A stretch of 64,000 nucleotides of DNA from Caprella mutica (GCA_947561585.1 CANNZV010001058.1:124001-188000), one strand, 5' to 3'; counted from the first letter of the stretch, positions 33,893 through 46,752 are shown. The notes: generated from the letters alone by a model not told the origin. Numbers and translations are program-made.

Positions 33893-34379
33893 GGTAAGTG
33901 CAATTACATCATTACACCTATTAATGTCCTTTTATTGTAATAAAAATGATCTTACTAGTTATTTCCAATATTTTTAAGTTTAGGATTCATTCTTATTAAT
34001 AAATTTGGTTCCATTATTAAACTAGGGTTTCCCTTTCTGTGGGATATTTTGTGGGAATTGTGGGAAGGCAAAAATACCCACTATAATTTTGGCTAGTTAA
34101 TTTAATCATTTAATATTAATATGTTAAATTACATACATAATATAGTTTGCAATGGTTTAAACAGGTTTGTTTAAATCAAACATGTTTGATATTACTACCA
34201 GTATAGTAAACATTAAACATGTTGAGGCATGGGTTAACGTGTGATGGGTGATCGAAAAGTTTCCAGTAGTACATTGGCTGTCCGAGTGAGAGGTTATATT
34301 ATAGCAGTGAAGACAGTGCATTCAATGATATATCTTCTAATAAAATGTCACTGTGTTCACAACTTCACAGTGTTCCACT

Positions 34380-35200
34380 GTTCCAAGTGATAAAGCATGT
34401 CCAAACTCGCCATTTTAATGGCGAGTTTGTGACGGTTATTTTGAGCCCTTCAATTGCAAATGGCGAGTTTTATCTATTTTTGTCCTATGCTACAATGTTA
34501 TTTTGGAGAGAATTTATGGAAATTTGATCATTTTGGAGAGAATTTCTTGAATTTTGGAGAGAGCTGGAGAGACAAATGGCGAGTTTATGAGACATACTAT
34601 TTTACTTGGCCACTGTTCAGCGTAGCATCAGTGTTATTCCCTAACTTGGAAATCTGTGTCTGTTATCGGTTTAATTGTGTTCGTTACTTGTGTGAATAGT
34701 AATAGGTTCTTAATTAAGACGCTTTCTGAAGTGATAAAATAATGTGCGCGTGCGATCAAAATTCTCTTGCATGATGTGCGCGTGCGCTAAATATATGTTC
34801 AGCGTGCGCTAGGATTGTTCAGGTGGGTGATACCTGCCAAAGATTCCAGTGTGGCAGTCTGCAGCTGCAGAAGATGCATGAAGTTGTGAAGTTCATCCGA
34901 GTAACAGACTGGGAGATGGAGAGACAAATGGAGAGTTTAAGAATCATACTATTTGCGTGAGCGTGCACGCCAATTTTTTAATTTTTCCGCGTTTTAGACA
35001 GTTGCAAACTTGGGTGAGCCGTGAGCGTGCACGCAAATTCCTTTTTTTCCACAATTTAGACAGTTGCGTGAGCGTGCACGCCATGAAACAGAAATTTCCT
35101 AAAATTAGATTTTTCCGTGTTTTAGTCAATAATAAGTAGCGTGCACGCTCACGTCACGCTCATATTTTTTCCGCATTTTAGTTAGTGTCCAGATTGTATT
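34380..35200. repeat. Clustered repeats with GCGTGCACGC palindromes
   Basis: First part: CAAATGGCGAGTTT appears at about 34458 and 34574, with variants GCGAGTTT at 34421 and GGAGAGTTT at 34930. Second part (34950-35165): three direct units and one inverted unit of about 50-70 bp. Each contains GAGCGTGCACGC and an ATTTTTCCGCGTTTTAGACA-like tail. The palindromes make this one of the most G+C-rich patches in the window. Confidence 0.7.
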
Positions 35201-35822
35201 TGGTGGTGAATTCCAATGATATGTCGGCAGATAGCTATTCATTTTCTTCATTAAAAAAGTTCCTGAAATGTCGGAGGATATTTTATATTTAACTATTGAT
35301 TCCTATATTACCATTAACTTTTGGAGGGGAAACTGGAAAATTGTTGGAGGACTAGTTAGACAAATTGATGAAAAATGTTGGCAGCTAGTTACCAGTTTAC
35401 CACCTGGCACCCATTTCCCAGATTTTTGAAAAAGTCAGAGGAGTTTGCTGTTCACCATGTTTGAAAGGCTGGAAAATTGTAAGCCAATTTTTGAGCCAAA
35501 ATTTCGCAAACAATCTGAGCCAAGCCAATTTGGCTCACTTTTGGAAGATTTCAAACCAAAATTAACATGGGAACATAGGAATTAATTCAAAATTTAAAGC
35601 CAATTAGACATATCTGACTATCTGAGATTTGACCATTTCAAATCTAAGCCAATTAATTGGCTTTAACTGACATACTCTTATACATGGACTGTTCAGTGCA
35701 CCATGCCACCAAATACAAACTGCAACTGGTAGTGGTAGGCAGTCGCAGACTCGCAGTCCTATCGGCTATCGCATCATTAAAAATAATATAGAGCGAGATT
35801 CCAGAAAAAAATCAATAGAAAA

Positions 35823-36124
35823 ATGGTAAGAATTTCCTTATTTGCTTAAGATACAGAGTGTTCATGGTACATTGCACGCAGCAATCCTAACTCCTAAGTT
35901 CAAACTTCAGAGTGCCAAACAGAAACTGCCAATAATGCCAAACCTGAAATTACACAAGTAAGTTATTCTATTCGACGGAATATATTTTTCAACAGCTGAA
36001 AGCTTATGCGCATTTAAAGAGTGAATGTATATTTATAATGATCACTTTGCTCTATTCCGATATAACCTCTCTATGCCATAATGTCGCTTTCAGGAAACAA
36101 ACCATTAAGGACTGCACAGCTTAG
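35823..36124 (+). CDS. Candidate three-exon 26-residue microprotein
   Basis: Exon ends: ATG at 35823-35825 directly before donor GTAAGA; 35911-35957 between CAAACTTCAG and GTAAGTT; 36094-36124 after TGTCGCTTTCAG, ending TAG. Phases agree (0, then 2). The joined product starts MSAKQKLPIMPN, is strongly basic (eight lysines) and has no recognised family. An alternative is a regulatory short ORF in the 5' leader of a longer transcript, or chance. Splice signals are good; coding evidence is weak because of length. Confidence 0.3.
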
Positions 36125-36940
36125 TATGTATTTTAAGCAACAATTATCTATAACAGTTGCAACCTCAGTTGCACAGTTTAGCTTTGAAGCAACAATGACA
36201 AATTTTAAATATTTAACAATAAACATATCATTTAAGAACACTTTTGGATATATTTTACCAAGAAATGTAAGCCATAAATGTTTTGAACTATTAAGTCCAG
36301 TGTGGGAAAATTCATTAAAAAATTTAGACTCATTAAATTTTGTGAAATTTACCCTCTCGACCATCCTATAAAAAGGAAGATGAAAACAATATTTGATAAT
36401 TGCTGTACTTCTTATTTTAAAGTAATTCAACAGGGAGTATGCATTATTAGTAGTTATTATAATCATTTAATTGTCATTCCAACTCATTTCCTCCCCTTTT
36501 TTTACGATAGAGATTTTTCCAACATAGGAACATTAAAGCAAAAAAAATATAAAAAATCATCAAAGTTTCCAATCTATATCATCTCAGACAAAAATTACTC
36601 AGTCATTTTTCACATAAAGTTTTCGATATCTCTTTCAATGGTACAGTTATGTAATTATAAAAATATTGGTTTCATGAATTGGTGATACAACATGTATATG
36701 ATACGGTGATACCTTCCTGTTCACATTAAAACATCAACCTCATAAATAGTATAAGAGATTCCATCAAAATTTGAAATTCTTGTTGGAGCATTATTATTTT
36801 CAATTTAGGCGTTTAAAAGTTGTCCCTATTCACTACGAGGTGATCCAAAGAGACAAAGAGAAGAAGGCCTCATAAAAGAGGGGACAGTGAAAGTACGCTC
36901 CATGCACTAGGTCGACTGCTCCGCTACCTGCAGGTAACCG
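36125..36940. other. AT-rich stretch with overlapping uninformative open frames
   Basis: Open frames of 131 (minus, 36071-36466), 96 and 127 (plus) codons overlap each other. Their Ile/Phe/Asn/Lys/Ser-rich content follows base composition, and none has splice support or a motif. A decayed gene or element cannot be excluded. Confidence 0.35.
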
Positions 36941-36949
36941 TGCCAACCC

Positions 36950-37100
36950 AGCGCATGAATGGCAAGAATAGACATCCATGGATAAGAGACCTACACAGTA
37001 AGTCTGCTTACCCATGGATAAGAGACCTACCTACACAGTCAGCCTGCTTACCCTTGGATAAGAGACCTACACAGTCAGTCTGCTTACCGATGGGTATAGT
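36950..37100. repeat. ~36-bp tandem repeats (GGATAAGAGACCTACACAGT)
   Basis: Four imperfect copies, containing CAGTCTGCTTACC, in a G+C-richer patch. Period 33-40 bases because of small indels. Confidence 0.8.
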
Positions 37101-38486
37101 AAGGCTGAAGGAAAAAGAAGAAGTTGAGGGAAGATACAAAAAATAGCTGAAGAAAAAGAGTGCCAAACTAAAAAAAAAAAAAAAACCTAAATGCTACAAT
37201 ATAAAAATAAGAAGGCCTACCTAGAGGTAGCCTCAGGACAGTGATCGGCAATAATGATTTAAACCCCTAGTCTGATAGTCAGACCCCTCTTGTTGGATTA
37301 CGTCCTAGTAGTTACGATTTATTTAATTTATAAAAAACAGTTTGAAAATGTAGAAAAAATATTAATTTTAATTAAAAGAAGTGATTAGAAACATTGGTGT
37401 TTCTGTTGAAATATATGATTAAGAAATGACAGAATTTCAGTCATGGAAAATGTCAATAGTTACATTATCTAACCTATGACCGAAATTATTGAAATTATAG
37501 TTGCTCCACATTAATTCCCTATTATTGGAATCAAAATTGGAGAGTGGAATTTTATAAACGGTATATATACCATCAGAAAAAAAGTTACTAAATCATACTA
37601 ATTTCACAAATTACAGTTTCTAATTATGTATTATTTTCTATTCTATAATATTTATTGTCGTGTACTCAGACCAATTTTAAAATATCTACAAACATTACAA
37701 TTAGTAAGATTTCTTTTTGGAAATATGAAATTAGTAAACAGCGACAAAAATCATATACATATACCTATTTATTTGACTGTATACCTTTACGCTATATGTA
37801 ATATATAAAATTATGTTTTATTATAAAACTTCTGTTATTAAATTCATAAACAACTAAGGTTTTGTCAAAATATAATAATTGTACCCGTAAGAAAATACAT
37901 TATTCTTAAATATAAAACTAAAATTGACAATTTATTTTCTCCTCAATACGGTTAATGACACAATTTATAAAGCTGAATTTTCTACAAAAGATAGCAAAAA
38001 GTTGACACGATAGTTCATATGACGTAAGGGAGCACTATATATTTTTTATGCTATTAGAAAATACGAATAACAAAGGTCATACATACTTACTGACCTCCTC
38101 CATATCTCTACATTCAATTTGGTTGACGTAAATTAGCTCTACAGTTTAAAAAATATTTTTCTGACTACAAATTTCATTTCGGAAAATTATTTTAGATTTA
38201 AGTTGGTTTACGTGCCACTACAGATTCGTCAGTTTAACTATAAACTGATTAGGAAAAATGTTAACTTACTTACAAACAAAAAAAAAACATTATTTCTATA
38301 CCCCATTTGAAAAAAGCTCAAATTCGATCAATCCATCCAAATCATTTAAAAAAGTATTTAAAACAAATATTATGAATAAAATGATCAAATACCCTAATAA
38401 GCAAAAACAAATCAATATATATAAATCATGTAAAATTACTTACTCAGCTCATCTACAAAATATGAAATTTTTATAGTTTCATAATA
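37101..38486. other. AT-rich intergenic stretch, no gene seen
   Basis: Poly(A) run at 37171-37185 and A+T-rich sequence throughout. The longest open frames are about 60-70 codons and follow composition. Nothing else is supported. Confidence 0.5.
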
Positions 38487-38653
38487 TTTTTTAATTTTAC
38501 AATAATTTTTTAATTTTACAATAATTTTTTAATTTTACAATAATTTTTTAATTTTACAATAATTTTTAATTTTACAATAATTTTTTAATTTTACAATAAT
38601 TTTTAATTTTACAATAATTTTTTAATTTTACAATAATTTTTTAATTTTACAAT
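38487..38653. repeat. 19-bp AT-only-type array (ATAATTTTTTAATTTTACA)
   Basis: About nine copies of 17-19 bases differing in T-run length. Confidence 0.9.
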
Positions 38654-38896
38654 ATGTTTTAATTATTATTTTTCAGATAATAATAATTCTACAGTTTCAT
38701 TGGGAAATAGACTTTCAATACGAAAGTCATCAGCAATGTTTTTATATCAGAATATACTAATTTAACATTATTTCACAAGAGGAGACTGAAATGCTACAGT
38801 AATAATTGTAGATAATTTAGAATTAAGTCTAGTTACCCAACGACAAATTTGAAAATGATAGGAAATTAGAGATCAATAATTTGAGCAATTATATCA

Positions 38897-39408
38897 TCAT
38901 CCGAGTGACTCTTTTCTCTGATGGTACATCATCACAGTGACTCTTTTCTCTGATAGTACATCATCACTGTGACTCTTTTCTCTGATAGGACATCATCACA
39001 GTGACTCTTTTCTCTGATAGTACATCATCACAGTGACTCTTTTCTCTGATAGTACATCATCACAGTGACTCTTTTCTCTGATAGTACATCATCACAGTGA
39101 CTTTTCTCTTATGGTACATCATCACAGTGACTCATTTCTCTGATAGTACATCATCACAGTGACTCTTTTCTCTGATAGTACATCATCCCAGTGACTCTTT
39201 TCTCTGATGGTACATCATCACAGTGACTCTTTTCTCTGATGGTACATCATCACAGTGACTCTTTTCTCTGATAGTACATCATCCCAGTGACTCTTTTCTC
39301 TGATAGTACATCATCACAGTGACTCTTTTCTCTGATAGTACATCATCACAGTGACTCTTTTCTCTGATAGTACATCATCACAGTGACTCTTTTCTCTGAT
39401 AGTACCTA
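38897..39408. repeat. 32-bp tandem array (CATCATCACAGTGACTCTTT)
   Basis: Sixteen copies of a 32-bp unit ending TTCTCTGATAGTA, highly uniform, with a few single-base variants (CACAG/CCCAG, ATAGTA/ATGGTA). Confidence 0.95.
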
Positions 39409-40297
39409 TGCATCAGTTCGGGCGTAGTCGTTTTATAACTTTAGATCTACAGTTCTTCTCAGAAGTTAACTAGTTTATTGGTTCTAACTATGCTATTTCA
39501 TGTAGCTACTGGTACGTATACATATGTTACAACAGACAGAAAGTCTTACGACAAAAAATGCATAGTACTGTTTCAGTGAAAAGAGATAGTATAGGTTCAA
39601 GATAAAAAAATTTAACTAATCTTTGCTATATAGTGAAATGCATCAAAATTATATAAGAAGAACATGGATATAAAATTGTTCCCCTATATCGATAAAATTC
39701 TAGGTAAGTTATTATGTGATCATTTCAAAGATAATATTAAGTCATGATATATTATAATTAATTATATCATATATATAACACTATATAGTTATTCTATTAT
39801 CGTATTATATGCTGGGATTCTTTTAAAAAAATGTATTATCTATAGCTAAAATTGAATAAACAAATTCATTTCGAAAGGTAAATATTTTGATTTCTCATAT
39901 GGACAGAAGACTTCTGAATCACAGTATACATTTTTTACCACTATAATACTTTCATTATTATACTTAAAACAGCAAATTCTTATCCAAAAACTGAATTTTT
40001 ATTGAACAAGATAATTTCAAAAAAATTCTCATGATCACTATAACATATACTAAGATTTTACAAGTGCATTGTCTCTAAAATAACACTATAAAATATATGT
40101 ATAAGTCTGCATCACAGTAAACAATCCTCTTCTCACATGTCCAAATATATATGCATAGATGTTAGCATCATAGTCAAATGTACAGTGTGTATATTTTGCG
40201 TGGGTTTTCGCGAACCGTTTTCTCCTTTTATAGTAAATTATGAGAACTATACCTATACACCCAGACAGCTATTGCGTAAAAGTAAACATAATAACTA

Positions 40298-40467
40298 GGG
40301 TTGTGACAATATGCTTCTAAATTCATAGATTTTAAGAGTATCATAGTCGAAATGAAATGGTATCGAATACTATATACCGCTGGTGTAGAACGATTCAATA
40401 CTGTTTAATTCTCTCCGTCAATAATATTTTCAGGATCTATGATTTTGAAAGCATATTGTCACAGCCC
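40298..40467. mobile_element. MITE family A, full length
   Basis: GGGTTGTGACAATATGC start, GCATATTGTCACAGCCC end, TA flanks. The core contains ACCGCTGGTGTAGAACGATT. It is in the opposite orientation to the copy at 16854. Confidence 0.8.
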
Positions 40468-40622
40468 TATTAATAACTAAATATTTTAATTGAGTACATT
40501 AACTGGCGATAAGAATATTTATATGTGATAAGGATATAATTCATAGATAATTACTAATAAATAAATATGTATACATGAATTAAACAGATAGAAACCATTT
40601 AGCTTTCAAATAATTATGACTA

Positions 40623-40795
40623 GGGTTGTGACGATATGCTTTTAAAATCATAGATCCAGAAAATAATATAGAAGAAGAGAATTGAAGAGTATTGAATAGT
40701 TCTACACCAGTGGTATATAGTATTCAATACCATTTCATTTCGTCTATGATACTCTTAAAATCAATGATTTAAAAAGCATATTGTTATAACAACTC
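40623..40795. mobile_element. MITE family A, full length
   Basis: GGGTTGTGACGATATGC start, TA flanks, core TTCTACACCAGTGGTATATA. The right end is eroded (ATTGTTATAACAACTC). It lies only 155 bases from the copy at 40298-40467. Confidence 0.78.
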
Positions 40796-42069
40796 TAATA
40801 ATAACAATAAATATGATTAGTTAACCCATAGAGAAATCTTTTCATTATTTTGAGTTATGGCAAAAATACACAGCTTAGTCATACTTCTTATGTATGGTTA
40901 AATAAATAAATAAATAAATAATAGATTTGAATGTTTGGAGTGATTATTGAACCTCTGACCATAGAAAAAAAAATATGGTGTGGCTATTGAAATTATTTTC
41001 CTACTAAATCTTCCGTGGCCCCACCATAACATTCTCTCTCAATTTTCTATGGCTCCACCTTAACTCTATCTATCATCTATCAACATATAGGTATCACTAT
41101 AGTATTTTTGCATACAAATTACAAAATTTAAATAAAATATTGTTATTGAAAGAATTTTTTACAATTAAAAGGATAAATTAAATAATTTCTGTTCATTATT
41201 ATTAAGGAATTAATCTTCTGTGGCCATGCAAACAATATCTTTCTTATAATCTCCTATGGCCCCATCATAACTTTCTTCTTGGGTGTTCATTGTAACATTA
41301 AATACAATCTCAAATTTATACATTTAGATAAAATATACAAATTTTTGATACATAAAAAATTAAAAAAAATTAAGTTCAGTTACTCAAATTTTTAATGGGT
41401 ATATTAATTTACATTTTTTAAGATGTATGTTAAGCAGAAGTTCAGTTTTCATTCATACTCACATTCACTCACTCATTCATTGAGAAATGAATGAGTCATT
41501 TCCGTTACAGAGACATGAGGTAAGAAAATATACAAGAGGAAAATGAAGAGACTTTACCGACTACACACGTTACAGTCATATTTATTTATTTAATGAACAT
41601 TTTAAATAGAACAGTAATTTTTTTTGCAATTTTTGATTTTAATTTAAAGAAATATTTAAATATATAAATTTAAGTTAGGAATTTAAAATTTTACTTCAAT
41701 ATTTTCAGATTTTTATTTTTATACATATATTTATTTAACAAGTATTTTAATTTTTTTGATGATTTAACGGAAATTTGATGCATTTATTAAATTACTGTAG
41801 TTATTTAAAAAAATATAAGGTAGGTAGGTAGCGTCTATAAATTTTTCTCACGAGGTTAATTGAAGTAACACTAGTTTTTATAATGGAGGAAAAGATCAGG
41901 TCGTGCATTTGTATTATTTGAAGAAATGTCATTATTATTTATTTTATACACATAATTTCCCACACCATCTGTATATGGGGAAATCCGAGGAATTTACATG
42001 ATATTATGAACTCTATATATTCGACTAATGTTTCCTCTTGCATATGATTTAATGTGGGATATAAATTTA

Positions 42070-42410
42070 TAAAAGTTGAAATTTGTAAAAGTTAAAATTT
42101 ATAAAAGTTAAAATTTGTAAAAAGTTAAAATTTGTAAAAAGTTAAAATTTGTAAAAAGTTGAAATTTGTAAAAAGTTAAAATTTGTAAAAAGTTAAAATT
42201 TGTAAAAAGTTAAAAATGTAAAAGTTAAAATTTGTGTAGAAGTTAAAATTTGTGTAAAAGTTAAAATTTGTAAAAAGTTAAAATTTGTAAAAAGTTAAAA
42301 TTTGTAAAAAGTTAAAAATGTAAAAGTTAAAATTTGTGTAGAAGTTAAAATTTGTGTAAAAGTTAAAATTAGTGTAAAAGTTAAAATTAGTAAAAGTTAA
42401 AATTTGTAAA
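42070..42410. repeat. 16-18-bp array (AAAGTTAAAATTTGTA)
   Basis: About twenty copies. A block with TGTGTAGAAG / TGTGTAAAAG variants occurs twice (near 42225-42260 and 42325-42365), indicating a higher-order duplication of about 105 bases. Confidence 0.92.
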
Positions 42411-42786
42411 ATTTGGAAATTTGATTTCTAAAATTGAAATTTCAAAGAAAAAAAATCATCAAACTGTTATTTTAGCTAAAATTCTAATCCATTAAATGTT
42501 GAAATTAAAAAAAAATATATTTCAAAACTTCAAATCTACAAAATTGCAATCATCAAAAAAAGAGATTCGCAATTTTGCAACAATATAAGGAAGTACATTA
42601 TGGTACATAGGTACAGTGCAGTAGATAGCACCTTGCCAGCTATGTGCTAATAATAGTGTTATCCTGTGTACTAACAAAATAGAGGCACACTGCCAAATAG
42701 CAGCCTATTGATACATGCAGTGAATCATTCGAAACTTCGACTACTGTGTACGCAGAACACGAAAAAAGTATAGCTTTTATCCCAGA

Positions 42787-42862
42787 AAAAAGGTTATGGT
42801 GGGGCCATAGAAGATTAAGAGGGGAGATTAACATAATCTTATATGGCCCCACCTTAATTGTC
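42787..42862. mobile_element. Short hairpin element (GGTGGGGCCATAGAAGATTAAG)
   Basis: GGTTATGGTGGGGCCATAGA is followed by the inverse CTTATATGGCCCCACCTTAA. About 76 bp. Relatives are at 52789-52857, 61023-61090 and, in pieces, 41005-41060 and 41212-41280; the minisatellite at 24196-24455 uses the same sequence. Confidence 0.65.
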
Positions 42863-43579
42863 TACGATAACTTTGTAACGTCACAAATGAATTTATTTAA
42901 AATTATTATCAATTAAAAAATTAATGTTTCATACCGGGGCATGAAAACTCGGCAATTTAGTATTCACTTTAACTCCAATTTTCTTTATTTTTAACATGTT
43001 TTACCATGTAAAATAGTTTTCGTTCCTTATATCCCAGGTACCTATTATTCCAACTATAAAAATCATTGGAATTTCCTCGGTATAAAATAGCACTGCTATG
43101 GGAACATTCCTTTAGTGCCAGTGTTGCTTAAAATTTGGTTAGGTTCTTCATACGTTAACCACTTTTGTAATTTCATTAGCCTAGCAAGTTTTTGGGAATA
43201 TCTAAGGACAAATAATACTGTAATGAAATGAATAATAAATATGGATATACTTCACTAAAATAAGGAGTGAAAATAGCAAAGAAAAGTAAATAGAAAATAA
43301 ACATAAACTACAATTACTGAGTTACCCTAATAAATATTAGATTACTCTATTTAGGGTAATTTATCCACTTTGGTAATCAAAAGAGACATACCAAAATATT
43401 TAATGTTAAATGAATACTTAATTTAGTAGAGGTTAACGTAGGCTTAAGAACCAAAATATACGTCAAATGAAAATTAAATACAAGGGACTGTAACAAACAG
43501 GCAGAAAAAAAAGTGCTATCCTCAAAAACTGCAAATATCATTAAAAATATTGATGAAAAAAGACTATACATAATACAAA

Positions 43580-43650
43580 TTACAACAGCTCGGGGTCAAA
43601 GTTCATCCATTCACCACAAACAGCTTCAGGATAGACCACATGGACAGAGA
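43580..43650 (-). CDS. Candidate terminal coding exon (..CGEWMNFDPELL stop)
   Basis: After acceptor AATTTTTTTTAG (minus strand) come two bases, then 22 codons and TAA: SVHVVYPEAVCGEWMNFDPE, then LL. It is a G+C-rich island in A+T-rich DNA. Phase and the WMN core resemble the candidate at 47034-47086, so the two may be alternative or paralogous last exons of one minus-strand gene. The family is not recognised, and upstream exons were not found. Confidence 0.35.
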
Positions 43651-44079
43651 CTAAAAAAAATTATATTAATAAAAACGTAACGTTTCGTTAGATTCCGAGG
43701 TTATTTATTAAAAGAAATTTGTCTAATTTATTAAATTTTTAAACCACATTCAATAAAACTACCTATGAACCCTTTATATAAATTTAAACCTTCATTTTAA
43801 TTAATATCTACTTAAAATTCTAATAATTATTTAAATTAACCATTATTTACAAATCTTTGTAAATTATACAAAATAAAAGAACAAGTTTGTAAGTCATGGA
43901 TGATATCATCAATTAATTAGGGTAAGTACCGTTAAAATTAGTAATTACTGTTCATTTAAGTAGTATGTAGCTAAAAATAAGTAGAAAAATATTATTACAG
44001 TATTAAAATATTGATTGAAATTTTAATATTTTCAAAAATTAAATATTTACTAGGTAGCTGGAAGGGGTAAATTACTAAT

Positions 44080-44250
44080 TATCGTACAGTTTTACATTTT
44101 CGATCATATAAGTAAAAATAATAGCTACATAATTTGGCATTTTAACTCATTAATTAAACGAGTTAAAATAACTAGTTAAAATGTCAAAATAATTATTTTT
44201 TATACCTCTATGATCGAAAATGTAGAACTGTCCAATAATTCGTTCCTCAC
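44080..44250. mobile_element. Palindromic MITE-like element
   Basis: ACAGTTTTACATTTTCGATC at 44085 pairs with GATCGAAAATGTAGAACTGT at about 44213. The inner ATTTTAACT/AGTTAAAAT words pair as well. A relative with TTCGATCATA and ATACCAATTAAAAT is at about 45540-45720. Confidence 0.6.
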
Positions 44251-44496
44251 ATTACATCATACATTACAAATAAAAATTAATAGAATCCTATTAAAGTTTT
44301 AATATCACAGTGAACAATGAATAACTGCAGTGATTTCTCCCCAAGGTCACAGCAATGATGTACAAACATAACATGAGTCAACCACATCATATATAAGTAA
44401 TAATGAGCTGTGAGGTCATACATGCAACTTTGTAAGGATAAACCTGTTAAAACCGTAACATGGTATATAAGGAGATATACGTAAGTGTGCCGGGGT

Positions 44497-44998
44497 AAAT
44501 TAAGTATTACCGTACAGTTACGTATTACCGTACAGATACGTATTCCCGTACAGTTACGTAGTATTCCTTTACAGTTACATAGTATTCCTTTACAGTTACA
44601 TAGTATTCCCGTACAGTTAAATAATATTCCCGTACAGTTAGTATTCCCGTACAGTTACTTAGTATTCCCGTACAGTTAAATAGTATTCCCGTACAGTTAA
44701 ATAGTATTCCCGTACAGTTAAATAGTATTCCCGTACAGTTACTTAGTATTCCCGTACAGTTACTTAGTATTCCCGTACAGTTACTTAGTATTCCCGTACA
44801 GTTACGTAGTATTCCTGTACAGTTACTTAGTATTCCTGTACAGTTACGTAGTATTCCCGTACAGGTAAGTAGTATTCCCGTACAGGTAAGTAGTATTCCC
44901 GTACAGGTAAGTAGTATTCCCGTACAGGTAAGTAGTATTCCCGTACAGGTAAGTAGTATTCCCGTACAGGTAAGTAGTATTCCCGTACAGGTAAGTAT
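44497..44998. repeat. 20-bp tandem array (AGTATTCCCGTACAGTTACT)
   Basis: About 25 copies. Variants are ordered: CCTTTACAG first, then TTAAATA, TTACTTA and finally a run of seven identical CAGGTAAGT units, which suggests local amplification from the right edge. It shares its core with 11800-11935. Confidence 0.95.
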
Positions 44999-46430
44999 CT
45001 AGTATATATTCACAGGTAAATTACTAGCTATAAAAATACTTATTTTGATAAGATAAGTGTTGAATCATTTAAAATAAATACAAACTATAAATGACACGTT
45101 ATATCAAATATATATTATATTTGTTGTATAACACGTAACAAATATATTAAATTGCGTAAAAGTCGAATTAACGTAAATTTACATAACACTTTTCTATTTC
45201 ATAATTTGGTTAATATATAAATGTTAGCATCGATTAACCACAGTTGAAAATTTTAATTTTGAACTAATTTTTAGTATTGTGCAGAATAAATCATATTACC
45301 CAGACACACTATGAAATATGATAGTCCTATTTTAAATGAATTAATTATAATTAAAAGTTGTACTTTTGTATCGTGCAACAATTAGCGATATAATACATAC
45401 GGTATACCTTATCACGATTATCTATTTAATTAATGCTAGTTAATTATCCTCTACTTTATACTATAAATAATGATAATATAGAACAATGTGATATAAAATA
45501 ATGATATTATACTTATACTAATTTGTTATAGTTACTATAGGGTAAGCTCTAAGTTATCGGATGGTTCGAAATTTTCGATCATATACGAAAAATTAATAAT
45601 AAATATTTTAATTGGAATACATAATACCTATACTCCTTAGTCCTACAGGATACCAATTAAAATAACATTTAAATAATAATTATTAAAGATATTTTTCTTG
45701 TAGCTATGGTCGAAACTTACTATATATCTAAAATAGACACATAGTTGAATTTCTCTAGATTTAATATTAATTTTATTTATTTATTCAGGAATAATTTTAC
45801 AGTTCAATTCTGTATTATCCTACAACAATGAATATTGGCATTAAAAAAGTTTACTTAATATACTTTGAACAGAACATTAGTTAATAATTATACATTTGAA
45901 AAAATAATGTAAATGAACTGTAATTGATAGGAAATAAATATACTGTAAATAGCATATAAATATTTCTACAGCACTATATTCACAAAGTCTCTAACTTCAG
46001 AGACCGTCACATATACACACACAACCTCACTCCACAGCGTCAGAAAACAAACTGAATTTTGAAGAAAACACAGTAAACAAAATACATATAGTACTGACAA
46101 TCGAGGTGTATAATATACGTGACGTCATTAGAACATATATTCAACATGAAATTTATGTCCATTAAATTGAATAAATATTCACAAACTCATTGGTTATTGT
46201 TTGTATACTATAGATTCAATGGAAATATTTAGTTGTTCAAACGACAAAACCTCTAATTTTGATTTTAATATGTGGATTTAATGACGTCTCAAGTTCAAAA
46301 CCATCTATTGTCTCACTATCTTATTCTGCAAACTGTGACAGGAATGGTTTGTAGTGCCTATTCTTTGGGGTTCTCAACTCATAAAAAGAAACCTAGTGTA
46401 AATAGTTAATAGCCGATAGCAAGTTAGAAA
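44999..46430. other. AT-rich intergenic stretch, no gene seen
   Basis: No coding region or RNA gene. The only structure noted is the diverged palindromic element at about 45540-45720. Confidence 0.5.
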
Positions 46431-46752
46431 TAAGATGTTCAGTGTAGCGTGTAGTGACTAGGAAAGATCTTTTCAGTGTAGCGTGTAGTGACTAGGAAAG
46501 ATCTTTTCAGTGTACCGTGTAGTGACTAGGAAAGATCTTTTCAGTGTAGCGTGTAGTGACTAGGAAAAATCTTTTCAGTGTACCGTGTAGTGACTAGGAA
46601 AGATCTTTTCAGTGTACCGTGTAGTGGCTAGGAAGGATCTTTTCAGTGTACCGTGTAGTGGCTAGGAAGGTTCTTTTCAGTGTAGCGTGTCGTTTATTTT
46701 GAAAGACACGGTGCACTGAAAAGATCCTTCCTATCATAAACTGAACATCTTT
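46431..46752. repeat. 34-bp tandem array capped by an inverted copy
   Basis: From 46440 to about 46690 there are seven to eight copies of CAGTGTAGCGTGTAGTGACT + AGGAAAGATCTTTT. The right cap (46697-46752) is inverted: ACACGGTGCACTGAAAAGAT ending CTGAACATCTT, mirroring AAGATGTTCAG at the left edge. This looks like a MITE whose left terminal repeat has been amplified. Confidence 0.85.

Larger units (their letters stand above)
39409..42069. other. Intergenic region with MITEs and simple repeats
   Basis: No gene. Contains two family A MITEs (listed separately), an (AATA)n tract at about 40900-40922, pieces of the GGCCATAGAAGATT element at 41005-41060 and 41212-41280, and a small hairpin ATTCATT/AATGAAT at about 41475-41500. 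Confidence 0.5.

Noticed and set aside
36071..36685. Overlapping frames of 131 (minus), 96 and 127 (plus) codons
   Set aside because: Amino-acid content follows A+T composition, strands conflict and no motif or splice support.
38897..39408. Regular 32-bp repeats resembling a CRISPR array
   Set aside because: There are no unique spacers; repeats are directly adjacent and the genome is eukaryotic.
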